In this document: positions 13,650 through 21,474 of the stretch, piece by piece | Position numbering within the stretch: the stretch's first letter is position 1 | Layout of the letters: each line of letters starts with the position of its first letter | Source: SD8 sp035528475 | GTDB taxonomy: Archaea; Halobacteriota; Methanomicrobia; Methanomicrobiales; Methanospirillaceae | Direction of reading: 5' to 3' | Length of the DNA: 24,121 nt | Assembly: GCA_035528475.1 (NCBI GenBank) | Contig: DATKYO010000103.1 | Span: 1-24,121 of the forward strand | Translations under genes and position numbers: made by a program | The notes under the pieces: model-generated | Told to the model about the DNA's origin: nothing | Databases searched by the model: none | What the model saw: only the letters and a program-made list of their open reading frames with translations

Positions 13650-14150
13650 ATGGCAAGGATAGTCACAAAGAAACGTCACAGTATCAGAAAATCGCAGTTA
13701 ACCTCACTTTATACCCAACTTGATGAGGAAATCGGGGAATCCGCATTGCTCTTTCACAGTGACAGGGTTGAGGTAGTGGAAACTGATCGGGAAGGACTTT
13801 CCCTGTTTCTGGTTGATAAAAAACCGTTTATTATGGACTACCGCGATCATGTCTTTCCTACCCTCAGGGGGGCGCTTGCATATCCGTTCCCCCAACGCCG
13901 GGTGACGGTGGACTCGGGTGCGGTCTCCTTTGTAGTGAATGGTGCGGATGTGATGAGACCGGGGATAGTTGATATCTCGGATGATGTAATGGCAGGTCAC
14001 CCAGTGGTGATTGTTGAAGAACGCCATAAAAAACCTATTGCCCTGGGCATAGCACAGATGGATGCCGGGGAGATGAAACAGAAGACTTCCGGCAAGGTGA
14101 TAAAAAATATCCATTATGTGGGCGACGATATCTGGAATATCGAATTTTAA
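13650..14150 (+). CDS. PUA-domain RNA-binding protein (MCT-1/Tma20-like)
   Basis: A 166-aa protein with a lysine/arginine-rich N-terminus (MARIVTKKRHSIRKSQ), an alpha/beta pre-PUA domain to about residue 80, and a C-terminal PUA domain beginning VTVDSGAVSFVVNGADVMRPGIV. This two-part architecture is that of archaeal relatives of eukaryotic MCT-1/Tma20, which bind the ribosome or tRNA near the initiation site; the archaeal function is inferred. The frame runs upstream to 13596, but those residues (MCPPSNAFCRREEN) are unlike the family. It is divergent from the LSm operon and upstream of sepF, separated from it by 138 bp with T-rich sequence after its stop. Confidence 0.85.
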   Translation: MARIVTKKRHSIRKSQLTSLYTQLDEEIGESALLFHSDRVEVVETDREGLSLFLVDKKPFIMDYRDHVFPTLRGALAYPFPQRRVTVDSGAVSFVVNGADVMRPGIVDISDDVMAGHPVVIVEERHKKPIALGIAQMDAGEMKQKTSGKVIKNIHYVGDDIWNIEF

Positions 14151-14258
14151 TGGATTTTTATCTTTGGGTCGGATCCTCTGCCAAAGGCGCTAAAAAATCG
14201 CAGTGCTGTGCGTTTATCCTTATTTGGATACTGCATGGGCTTTTTGAGAATAGATACT

Positions 14259-14268
14259 ATTAAATAAA
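14259..14268 (+). promoter_or_regulatory. TATA box of sepF
   Basis: ATTAAATAAA is centred about 26 bp before the sepF ATG, which predicts a leaderless mRNA that would also carry the ZPR1-like gene. Confidence 0.6.
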
Positions 14269-14288
14269 ATTCAATAGACAATTTTCCT

Positions 14289-14663
14289 ATGGCAAAATTT
14301 TCACTGAAAACGCTCCTTGGCAGGACATCCCCGGCCTCGGAAGATGAATATATGGATCTTGATCTGAAGGACTTTGAAGACACTGACGCGTCAGCCCCTG
14401 CCATGTATGTGAAGATTGCAAGCATCGGCGATATCAAGGACAGTCCCAGCATAAAGGATGAGATCTACAATGGAAACATTGTCATCGTCGATATTGCCCG
14501 CCTCAAGATGGACAAGGTCATGTATGAGCGGGTTCTTAAGGATCTCAAGGAAGTGGCCAGGGATGTGAATGGAGACATCATCGGCCTCGGTGACCAGCGG
14601 TATGTAGTCATAACCCCCAATTCAGTCAAGATATCCAGAGATAAGATTGGCGAGGTCGTGTAG
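14289..14663 (+). CDS. sepF: cell division protein SepF, archaeal
   Basis: Membrane anchor for FtsZ in archaea that divide with FtsZ. The 124-aa protein begins with an amphipathic segment (MAKFSLKTLLG), the membrane-targeting helix, followed by an acidic linker (SEDEYMDLDLKDFEDTD) and the globular SepF domain (about 40-120). Conserved features include YVKIASIGD, the NGNIVIVDIARLKMD strand and helix, and GDIIGLGDQRYVVITP with the glycine-rich dimerisation edge. Length and order match archaeal SepF. No ftsZ is in the window. Its stop codon abuts the next gene's GTG with no gap, so they are co-transcribed and coupled. Confidence 0.93.
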   Translation: MAKFSLKTLLGRTSPASEDEYMDLDLKDFEDTDASAPAMYVKIASIGDIKDSPSIKDEIYNGNIVIVDIARLKMDKVMYERVLKDLKEVARDVNGDIIGLGDQRYVVITPNSVKISRDKIGEVV

Positions 14664-15224
14664 GTGCGTGCCGATGTCCCCGGTCCGTGCCCCATATGTA
14701 ATGCAGAGATAGAATATATTTATCAGACTGAAGAAATTCCCTATTTTTCCGGAATCCTGATTATCAGCGCGCTTTGCCCATCCTGCGGTTACCGGTATGT
14801 CGACACCCAGCTCCTGAAGAATGCGGAACCTTCCAGGTGGCAGCTGTCCGTCAAATCAGAAGAAGACCTTTCAATCCGGGTCGTCAGAAGCATGAATGCC
14901 ATAATATGCATACCTGAACTGGGGGTGAGAATCGACCCGGGGCCGGCGTGCGAGGGTTTTGTGTCCAATGTTGAGGGGGTTTTCGTCCGGGTAGAAAATA
15001 TCCTGGAGGGCATGCTGGCTTGCAATGACGATCAGGATGAGCGTGAAAGGATATGTGTGCTCAAGGAAAAGATAGGGGGGGTCAGGGACGGGCGTCTCCC
15101 GGTTACTCTTATTATCGATGATCCAACCGGAAATTCAGCCATACTCGCCGATGAGGCCATAGTATGTTCTTATGTGCCTGAAGATGATGAAACTGTTGAG
15201 AACGATGAGAATCAGGCCACTTAG
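14664..15224 (+). CDS. ZPR1-type zinc-finger protein
   Basis: A 186-aa protein with one ZPR1 module: a zinc finger of C9-x2-C12 (GPCPICNAEIEY) and C38-x2-C41 (ALCPSCGYRYVD), followed by a beta-rich domain. Eukaryotic ZPR1 has two such modules and binds elongation factor eEF1A as a folding chaperone; single-module archaeal versions have no settled function. The start is a GTG placed directly after the sepF TAG, with GAGGT 9 nt upstream inside sepF. The C-terminus is highly acidic. It ends with a 4-bp overlap with the convergent purM gene. The operon context suggests a link to cell division or to translation factor folding; this is inference. Confidence 0.85.
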   Translation: MRADVPGPCPICNAEIEYIYQTEEIPYFSGILIISALCPSCGYRYVDTQLLKNAEPSRWQLSVKSEEDLSIRVVRSMNAIICIPELGVRIDPGPACEGFVSNVEGVFVRVENILEGMLACNDDQDERERICVLKEKIGGVRDGRLPVTLIIDDPTGNSAILADEAIVCSYVPEDDETVENDENQAT

Positions 15225-16216
15225 CGGAACTCCTGGCCTTTCAATCTGATTCCCTGATATTCTGTAATCTCTCCCACCACTTTTGTTCCGTGAACCTGCG
15301 AGAGAATATGCTGTTCCTCCCCCTCGGGAACGATATAGGCATATCCCATTCCCATGTTGAATGTCCGGTACATCTCATTCTCCGGGATCTCCCCGACCTC
15401 CTGCAGCCAGCAGAAGATTTCATGCGGGGGGAGCGGATCGTAAAAATCAAACCCGTATTTTGTGAGACGACGGAAATTCAGAAGTCCTCCACCGGTAATA
15501 TGGCACATTCCATGAACGCTGCTCTGTCCTGTGACTGAGAGGACTTCGTGATAGATTCGGGTGGGGGTGAGCAGCTCTTCACCAAGTGTCTTGCCGTTCT
15601 TCATCCGCTCGTCCCATGCCTGGCGGGTATCGGCCAGTCTTCTTGCCAGTGTCATCCCGTTGCTATGAATCCCCGATGAAGGAACTCCCACGATCAGGTC
15701 TCCAGGAGAAATCCGTTCACCTGTAATGATCTTTTCCTTCTCCTGCAAACCCAGGCAGGTGCCAGCCAGGTCAAGCCCGTTTACAAGCCCTTGTAAGGTG
15801 GCGGTCTCTCCTCCGATGATATCGATATTGGCCCGCGCCGCTCCCTCGTTCAAGCCTTTCCCTATCTGGGCCATTTTCTCCTCTGAAAGGCTGTCCGTGG
15901 CGATATAATCGACAAATGCCACCGGTTCTATGTTCATGACATAGAGGTCATTCACATTCATGGCAATGCAGTCTATTCCCACAGTTGTCCAGTCAAGGAG
16001 CCTGTCAGCCACCAGCATCTTGGTTCCCACGCCATCCACGGCCATTGCCAGTGCCATGTGTCCGAAATCGAGAAGACCGGCAAAATGGCCCGAACCACCA
16101 AGCATCCCGTATCTGCCCCTGCGGCGGTAAGCGAGCTGCTTTACCAGAGTTGCCACTGCATTCGCTTCCAGGTCTATATCGACGCCAGCCTCCCGGTAGC
16201 TGTGTGGATTATCCAT
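15221..16216 (-). CDS. purM: phosphoribosylformylglycinamidine cyclo-ligase (AIR synthetase)
   Basis: Converts FGAM to AIR with ATP in purine synthesis. From the ATG at 16216 the product is 331 aa. It starts NPHSYREAGVDID, the conserved PurM opening, and contains MAVDGVGTKMLVA and VGIDCIAMNVNDL (ATP/substrate sites), IIGGETATLQGL, VGVPSSGIHSNGMTLAR and CHITGGGLLN. A longer frame to 16291 lies inside lysC and is not needed. The start overlaps the end of lysC by 8 bp, with a strong GAGGAGGAC ribosome site, so translation is coupled to lysC. purF, encoded in another operon of the window, acts earlier in the same pathway. Confidence 0.96.
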   Translation of the reverse strand: MDNPHSYREAGVDIDLEANAVATLVKQLAYRRRGRYGMLGGSGHFAGLLDFGHMALAMAVDGVGTKMLVADRLLDWTTVGIDCIAMNVNDLYVMNIEPVAFVDYIATDSLSEEKMAQIGKGLNEGAARANIDIIGGETATLQGLVNGLDLAGTCLGLQEKEKIITGERISPGDLIVGVPSSGIHSNGMTLARRLADTRQAWDERMKNGKTLGEELLTPTRIYHEVLSVTGQSSVHGMCHITGGGLLNFRRLTKYGFDFYDPLPPHEIFCWLQEVGEIPENEMYRTFNMGMGYAYIVPEGEEQHILSQVHGTKVVGEITEYQGIRLKGQEFR

Positions 16217-17609
16217 TGTCCTCCTCTGAAAGCCTGAATTCATCATGGAGTATTCGCACTGCCCTGGGGCCGTCTGCCTGTTTGACAACAAATGAGATGT
16301 TTACTTCAGAGGAGCCCTGTGAGATCATCATAACATTCACCCCGCCGTTTCCAAGAGCTGAAAAGATCCTTCCTCCGGTCCCTTTCGCCCCGGCCATACC
16401 GACCCCCACAACGGCCACTGCACATACGTCGCGATTGGAGCTCACTTCCCTGATCAGGCCTTGTTTAACCAGCGGAGCGAGGGATTCAGTGGACACAGAT
16501 AACTGGTTTTCGTCGATGATGAGAGAGATATTGGCTTCGGAGGAACCCTGTGAGATCATCATCACGTTCACTTCACTGTCGGCCAGTGCGGAGAATATGG
16601 TTTTGGCCACTCCGGGTCTTCCTATCATCTGTGCACCGCAGATATTGAGAAGCGCCACTTTTTCGATGTAGGTAAGGGCCTTGACCACCCTGCTTTCCCG
16701 CTTTTCCCCCCTGACAATCGCAGTACCGGGATTTTCGGGATTAAATGTGTTCTTTACCCTCACCACGATATTTTTCTTCATGGCCGGCTCGATTGATCTG
16801 GGGTGCATCACCTTGGCACCAAAGTAGGAGAGCTCCATTACCTCGAGGTAGGAAATGGAGGGAAGGACACGGGCATCCTCGACGATCCTTGGGTCAGAGG
16901 TCATGATCCCGTCCACATCAGTCCATATCCAGATCTCATCCGCATCGATTCCTGCACCTAAAATGGCTGCTGAATAGTCTGAACCGCTCCTTCCCAGGGT
17001 GGTGACGATCCCCTTCTCGGTGCAGCCCATAAAGCCCATGATCACCGGGACCATGTCCGTGAGGAGGGGCTGCACCCTGCTTTTCACTCTCCCCTCGCTC
17101 TCCGGAAGGGCCATTGCTTCCCCATGATTGGCGGTGGTGCGGATTCCAGCCTCGCAGCCGTCCAGGACCATGGAAGGTATTCCCCGCTGGCGGAGTGCAG
17201 CAGATATTACAAGCGAATTGAACCGCTCCCCGAAGGTGATAATATAATCCCTGGACCGGGGAGTGAGTTCCCGCAGGTTATGAACCGCATTTAAGATGTT
17301 CTGAAGATTGCACAATTGATCCTCCATCTGTGGCGCCACTTCATCCGCAAAATCCTCGGCCATCTCTGAGAGCACTTTGACGTGACGAAGGCGCAGAGAC
17401 TGGATGAACGGTTCAATGGATGTGGCACTCCTGCTGTTGGCTATCTCCGTGGCTATGGCGATTAACTGGTCTGTTACACCCCGCTGGGCCGAGATCACCA
17501 CTGCCACCTCGTTGCCACTCCGGTAGTACTGATCCACGATGTCCACCACACGGGTGATGCTCGCAGCATCAGCAACCGAAGTGCCACCAAATTTCATTAA
17601 AAACCTCAT
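16209..17609 (-). CDS. lysC: aspartate kinase
   Basis: Phosphorylates aspartate to aspartyl phosphate, the entry to lysine, threonine and methionine synthesis. The 466-aa protein has the kinase motif MKFGGTSVAD at residues 5-14, FGERFNSLVISAAL, TTLGRSGSDYSA (catalytic/ATP region) and WTDVDGIMTSDPR. Two tandem ACT regulatory domains follow (about 320-460), each carrying NVMMISQGSSE, so feedback inhibition by an end-product amino acid is likely. The ATG at 17609 has GGAGTGA upstream; ATG 17597 is an in-frame alternative. It is divergent from tfrA across 60 bp and overlaps purM downstream. The amino-acid/purine pairing is unusual as an operon, although both use one-carbon or aspartate-derived precursors. 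Confidence 0.95.
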   Translation of the reverse strand: MRFLMKFGGTSVADAASITRVVDIVDQYYRSGNEVAVVISAQRGVTDQLIAIATEIANSRSATSIEPFIQSLRLRHVKVLSEMAEDFADEVAPQMEDQLCNLQNILNAVHNLRELTPRSRDYIITFGERFNSLVISAALRQRGIPSMVLDGCEAGIRTTANHGEAMALPESEGRVKSRVQPLLTDMVPVIMGFMGCTEKGIVTTLGRSGSDYSAAILGAGIDADEIWIWTDVDGIMTSDPRIVEDARVLPSISYLEVMELSYFGAKVMHPRSIEPAMKKNIVVRVKNTFNPENPGTAIVRGEKRESRVVKALTYIEKVALLNICGAQMIGRPGVAKTIFSALADSEVNVMMISQGSSEANISLIIDENQLSVSTESLAPLVKQGLIREVSSNRDVCAVAVVGVGMAGAKGTGGRIFSALGNGGVNVMMISQGSSEVNISFVVKQADGPRAVRILHDEFRLSEEDNG

Positions 17610-17669
17610 TAGGGCTCACTCCGTCCTTTACAATTATTTATGTAAGTATACAACTCACGTAATAATAAG
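17610..17669. promoter_or_regulatory. compact divergent promoter region lysC/tfrA
   Basis: Only 60 bp separate the two start codons. ATTTATGTAA (17636-17645) is centred 29 bp before the tfrA ATG and predicts a leaderless tfrA mRNA. On the other strand, CTTATTATTA (about 17660-17669) could give lysC a leader of about 28 nt that includes its GGAGTGA site. The two promoters would overlap and could not both be occupied at once; this is inference. Confidence 0.45.
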
Positions 17670-19295
17670 ATGCGGTCATATGAAGTCATTGATTCCCATA
17701 TCCTTGTAATAGGGAGCGGCGGTGCCGGGGTCCGGGCGGCTATTGAAGCTTCACGCTACGGGGAGACTGCGATTGTCTCAAAGACTCTGGCAGGAAAGGG
17801 CGGTTGTACCACTATGGCAGAAGGTGGATACAATGCCGTGTTGAGAGAAACAGATTCCTGCGAGATCCATTTTGAGGATACCCTGAAAGGCGGGGCGTTC
17901 TTAAACGACCGGGAACTTGTCCGTATCCTGGTGGAGGATGCCCCGAAGAGGATGGAGGATCTGCTCAGGTGGGGTGCGGTCTTCGATGTGACCGAGGACT
18001 GCCAGGTAGCCCAGAGGCCGTTTGGAGGGCAGCGGTTTCCACGGACCTGTTATGCCGGGGACAGGACCGGGCACGAGATGATGATGACCCTCCTTGACAG
18101 GTTGGCCTCAACCGAGGTTGAGGTATTCAATGAGGTTTCCATAATTCATATTTTAAAAGACGGTGAGTCAGTTGCCGGTGCTGTCGGCCTTGACGAGAAA
18201 GGAGAAATGGTGGTATTCCGGGCAGACTGTATTGTGCTTGCTACTGGCGGGGGGACCAGGATCTTTGATATCTCCACAAACTCCTCCAGCGGTACCGGTG
18301 ACGGGTTTGCCCTGGGGTACAGGGCCGGAGCCGAGCTTATTGATATGGAACAGATTCAGTTCCACCCCACTGGTGCGGTATATCCTTATGATGCACGGGG
18401 CCGTCTTGTGACCGAAGCCGTGAGGGGCGAAGGGGGTATACTCAAGAATATCAATGAAGAGCGGTTCATGAGCAGGTATGACCCGGATCGCATGGAACTC
18501 TCGACACGAGATGTGGTGGCCAGGTCTATTGCCACTGAAATACTCGAAGGAAGGGGGACTAAAAACGGCGGAGTATCCCTGGATGTCACTCACCTCCCCC
18601 GCCAGCAGATCGAGACCCGCCTCCCGGTGATGCTGGAACAGTTCCTTAAATTCGGGGTGGATATCAGGGAAGAGCCGATGGAGGTTGCCCCTACTGCCCA
18701 CCACGTCATGGGCGGCCTGCGTATCAATTCCAGGGCAGAGACCACGATACCCGGCCTGTATGCCTGTGGCGAGGTTACCGGAGGAGTACATGGCGCCAAC
18801 CGGTTGGGGGGGAATGCCCTGGCCGATACACAGGTATTTGGTAAAATAGCGGGTGAATTCGCAGGAAAATCCCGGTGTAGATCTCCCTTTATTGATGAGT
18901 TGCAGATCGAGATGCAGGAAGAGAGACTTTCAGGATTCATTTCAGGAGAAGTGAACCCAACGACAGTGGTCAGGTCCCTCCGGACGGCCATGTGGGAGGG
19001 GGCCGGCATTTTCAGGACTGGAAGCGATCTCGAAAAGACGCGGGAAATCATCGAGCACCTGTCCACCATGAAACTGAAGGCCGCCACCCCGCGTAACCTT
19101 ATCGATTGCTGTATCGTGCAGAATATGCTCACCACTGCCTCGCTTGTGGTTCGCGGGGCATTGCTCCGCAAGGAGTCAAGGGGTGCACATGTGCGAAAGG
19201 ACGTGACACAGGCATGGGAACCGTCCGGCTCACCCTACCGGCATACCTACCTCTCCCTGTGCGATGCAGGGATTGAGACGGGGGTGTGGGAATGA
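17670..19295 (+). CDS. tfrA: thiol:fumarate reductase flavoprotein subunit A
   Basis: Reduces fumarate to succinate, taking electrons (through TfrB) from coenzyme M and coenzyme B, which form the heterodisulfide. The 541-aa protein is a succinate dehydrogenase/fumarate reductase flavoprotein. The FAD-binding Rossmann loop is ILVIGSGGAGVRAAIEA; the FAD-linked region includes CTTMAEGGYNAV; substrate-site segments include RPFGGQRFPRTCYAGDRTGHEM, QIQFHPTGAVYP and GEGGILKN; and the C-terminal GLYACGEVTGGVHGANRLGGNAL is diagnostic. No signal peptide is present, as expected for the soluble cytoplasmic enzyme. In methanogens it serves succinate and 2-oxoglutarate synthesis. It overlaps tfrB by 4 bp (ATGA). 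Confidence 0.92.
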   Translation: MRSYEVIDSHILVIGSGGAGVRAAIEASRYGETAIVSKTLAGKGGCTTMAEGGYNAVLRETDSCEIHFEDTLKGGAFLNDRELVRILVEDAPKRMEDLLRWGAVFDVTEDCQVAQRPFGGQRFPRTCYAGDRTGHEMMMTLLDRLASTEVEVFNEVSIIHILKDGESVAGAVGLDEKGEMVVFRADCIVLATGGGTRIFDISTNSSSGTGDGFALGYRAGAELIDMEQIQFHPTGAVYPYDARGRLVTEAVRGEGGILKNINEERFMSRYDPDRMELSTRDVVARSIATEILEGRGTKNGGVSLDVTHLPRQQIETRLPVMLEQFLKFGVDIREEPMEVAPTAHHVMGGLRINSRAETTIPGLYACGEVTGGVHGANRLGGNALADTQVFGKIAGEFAGKSRCRSPFIDELQIEMQEERLSGFISGEVNPTTVVRSLRTAMWEGAGIFRTGSDLEKTREIIEHLSTMKLKAATPRNLIDCCIVQNMLTTASLVVRGALLRKESRGAHVRKDVTQAWEPSGSPYRHTYLSLCDAGIETGVWE

Positions 19296-20758
19296 AGGAG
19301 ATGACCGTGAGGGTATTCCGGTTCGACCCTGAAAATGATGAAAAGCCGCATTACCAGACCTATCTGGTCAGGGTAAACGATGGGGCCAGGGTGCTTCATG
19401 TCCTTCACTCAATCCATGACGAGCACGACCCATCACTCTCGTATCGCTACTGTTGCGGTTCCGGGCAGTGCGGCAGCTGTGCGGTCAAGGTCAATGGTGA
19501 GCCGGTACTGGCTTGCATGGAGGAAGCCTCGGAGGGTATAGTCATCGAACCCCTGGACATCCCGGTGAAAAAGGACCTGGTAGTGGACATGGAGCCGTAT
19601 CTTGCAGCCATCGGCGCACTGGTACCGGGCGAAGAGTTCACAATACCTTCATTGGAGATTGTGGAGGAGATTAAACCCCTCAGAAGCTGCATCGAATGCC
19701 TTGCCTGCGTCTCGGCCTGCCCGGCCCTGAAGGTGATCGAGTTTGCCGGCCCTACCGCCATGCGGGAGAACATCAGGCTGGCACTGGATCCCAGGGATAC
19801 CAGGGACAGAATAACCGAAGCGGTTGAGGAGGGGTTGTTCACCTGCACTTCATGCCAGGCATGCTGGAAGGTCTGCCCCAAGGAGATCGAGATCCCGGGC
19901 AAGGCCATAGAAAAGCTGCGGGCCCTTGCCAACAAGAAAGGGCTCACCCTGCCCAGGCATCAGTCTGTGGAGAAGATGATTAAGGAAACGGGACGGAGTG
20001 TGGACCAGACACAGGAGACATTCCTGGAGCAGGTCCCTGATGTTCTGGAGCCTTACGGGGAAGTGAAGGGAACCGTGGGGTTCTTTATAGGCTGCATGTA
20101 CAACAATCGTCTTCCCCAGACCGCCCTGAATGCCATGGAAGTGCTCCGCAGAAACGGCATCCGGGTAATCATCCCCAGGGAGCAGATCTGCTGCGGCTCT
20201 CCCCTCATCAGGACAGGCCAGATTGGCTACCTTGACACCCTCAAGCGGCGGAATATCGATGCGTTTGTATTTCGGGATATCGATACGGTGATGACTATGT
20301 GTGCAGGGTGCGGTTCAACTCTCAAGAATGATTACAAATGTCCTTTCCGGGTGATGGACATCAACGAGGTGCTCACAAAGTTCGGTATCGAGCCCCCTGC
20401 CCGGCTTCCGGTCAAGGCCACGTATCATGATCCCTGTCATCTGCTTCGGGGGCAGGGAATCAAGAGCCAGCCCAGGGAGCTGATCAGCCAGGTGGTGGAT
20501 CTGGTGGAGATGCCGTCCATCTGCTGTGGCTCCGGCGGAGGTGTGCGTTCCGGGGTGCCGGAGGAGGCAGCCTCCCTTGGTGAGAACCGGGGAAAGGAGA
20601 TAGATAAAACCGGCGCCGACATCGTTATCAGTTCCTGCCCCTTCTGCGAGTTTCACATCCGGGAGCATACCGACAGACCGGTCAAAAACGTGTGCACGGT
20701 CCTGTTGGAAGGCTACCGGGAGAAGGACAGGAAGACTGCAGAGCGAGAAAAGAGTTAA
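19292..20758 (+). CDS. tfrB: thiol:fumarate reductase iron-sulfur subunit B
   Basis: Carries electrons from CoM-SH and CoB-SH to TfrA. From the ATG at 19292 it is 488 aa. An N-terminal 2Fe-2S ferredoxin domain has CCGSGQCGSC; two 4Fe-4S motifs follow, CIECLACVSACP (about 133-143) and CTSCQACWKVCP (about 185-195). The C-terminal third has two CCG domains like those of heterodisulfide reductase HdrB/HdrD: C-x31-CC-x35-C-x2-C and a second copy with CCGSGGG, which is where thiol/heterodisulfide chemistry is expected. This fusion distinguishes TfrB from ordinary SdhB/FrdB. Alternative starts are GTG 19286 and ATG 19301. An oligo-T run follows the stop at 20765-20771. Confidence 0.93.
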   Translation: MKEMTVRVFRFDPENDEKPHYQTYLVRVNDGARVLHVLHSIHDEHDPSLSYRYCCGSGQCGSCAVKVNGEPVLACMEEASEGIVIEPLDIPVKKDLVVDMEPYLAAIGALVPGEEFTIPSLEIVEEIKPLRSCIECLACVSACPALKVIEFAGPTAMRENIRLALDPRDTRDRITEAVEEGLFTCTSCQACWKVCPKEIEIPGKAIEKLRALANKKGLTLPRHQSVEKMIKETGRSVDQTQETFLEQVPDVLEPYGEVKGTVGFFIGCMYNNRLPQTALNAMEVLRRNGIRVIIPREQICCGSPLIRTGQIGYLDTLKRRNIDAFVFRDIDTVMTMCAGCGSTLKNDYKCPFRVMDINEVLTKFGIEPPARLPVKATYHDPCHLLRGQGIKSQPRELISQVVDLVEMPSICCGSGGGVRSGVPEEAASLGENRGKEIDKTGADIVISSCPFCEFHIREHTDRPVKNVCTVLLEGYREKDRKTAEREKS

Positions 20759-20763
20759 TCCTC

Positions 20764-20771
20764 CTTTTTTT
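20764..20771 (+). terminator. oligo-T end of tfrAB
   Basis: A run of T residues begins six bases after the tfrB stop and fits archaeal U-run termination. It also abuts the stop of the convergent membrane kinase gene. Confidence 0.4.
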
Positions 20772-21325
20772 CAGGGCAGCGGAATTATGGTAAAAAGAAG
20801 GCATATAGCCAGCGGAATAGTGAGATTATCATCCACCGGGGAGAGGATTTCCACCACTCCTGCAACAAACGCGCCGATAAGTGCAAAAAATGGTGGGAGA
20901 ATGAAAATCAGCACTACTACTGTTGCAGCCATGCCGGCAACTGATCCTTCAAGTGATTTCCCATTATGGATACGATTTTTCCCATAACGCCGGCCAACAA
21001 TTGTGGCAAAGCTGTCCAGGACGGTGAGAGAGAGAATCGCTGGCACCACTAGGTTAATATTAAAGAATATCAGGCAGAAAATGACACTTATCGCAAAATA
21101 TATGGCTCCTTTCCCCGGAACTGCATCCTTCCGGTCCAGCCTGTAGATCAGTCCGGAGATGAGCGGGATGTAATATCCACGCGAGATGGCATCCGAGAGT
21201 ATGAACCCGGCAAAAACCGACAGGATGAGGAGAGAGATCATGTATGGCTCGGGAACGAGAATGATGCCTGCCACGATCAGCAGGCCGAAGATGAGATGGA
21301 CCAGTTTACGCAGGAGTTCATCCAT
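20771..21325 (-). CDS. DGK1/dolichol-kinase-like membrane protein (polyprenol or lipid kinase family)
   Basis: A 184-aa integral membrane protein with about six hydrophobic helices. It starts MDELLRKLVHLIFG, the RKxxH-type opening of the CTP-dependent SEC59/DGK1/VTE5 family, and contains PGKGAIYFAISV, then the conserved cytoplasmic loop DSFATIVGRRYGKNRI followed by GKSLEGSVAG. Family members phosphorylate dolichol, diacylglycerol, phytol or geranylgeraniol using CTP; related cytidylyltransferases share the fold. In an archaeon an isoprenoid alcohol such as geranylgeraniol or dolichol is a reasonable substrate, but the sequence does not decide. The gene stands alone, convergent with tfrB and divergent from the methyltransferase. 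Confidence 0.8.
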   Translation of the reverse strand: MDELLRKLVHLIFGLLIVAGIILVPEPYMISLLILSVFAGFILSDAISRGYYIPLISGLIYRLDRKDAVPGKGAIYFAISVIFCLIFFNINLVVPAILSLTVLDSFATIVGRRYGKNRIHNGKSLEGSVAGMAATVVVLIFILPPFFALIGAFVAGVVEILSPVDDNLTIPLAICLLFTIIPLP

Positions 21326-21430
21326 TGGTAAAATGTGGGCGATTCTGCCAGATAATGGATATGGTTATTGAAGCGTCATCAAGACCGGGCATAGTCCTTT
21401 GCGTATTGATGATTTGATGGGAGATACGTT

Positions 21431-21438
21431 CTTATTAT
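21431..21438 (+). promoter_or_regulatory. TATA box of the methyltransferase gene
   Basis: CTTATTAT lies about 40 bp before the ATG at 21475 and would give a leader of about 14 nt. The call rests on position and base composition only. Confidence 0.35.
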
Positions 21439-21474
21439 CCTTCCTGCCGACACATTACACTGTCAGGGACGTAC

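Noticed and set aside
16217..16291. Extended start of purM inside lysC
   Set aside because: PurM starts near the SYREAGVDID segment and ATG 16216 has a strong ribosome site; the upstream part is antisense-free but is lysC coding sequence in another frame.
18168..19171. Long antisense ORFs opposite tfrA
   Set aside because: They fully overlap a clear tfrA coding sequence and have no recognisable motifs; codon bias on the plus strand explains them.
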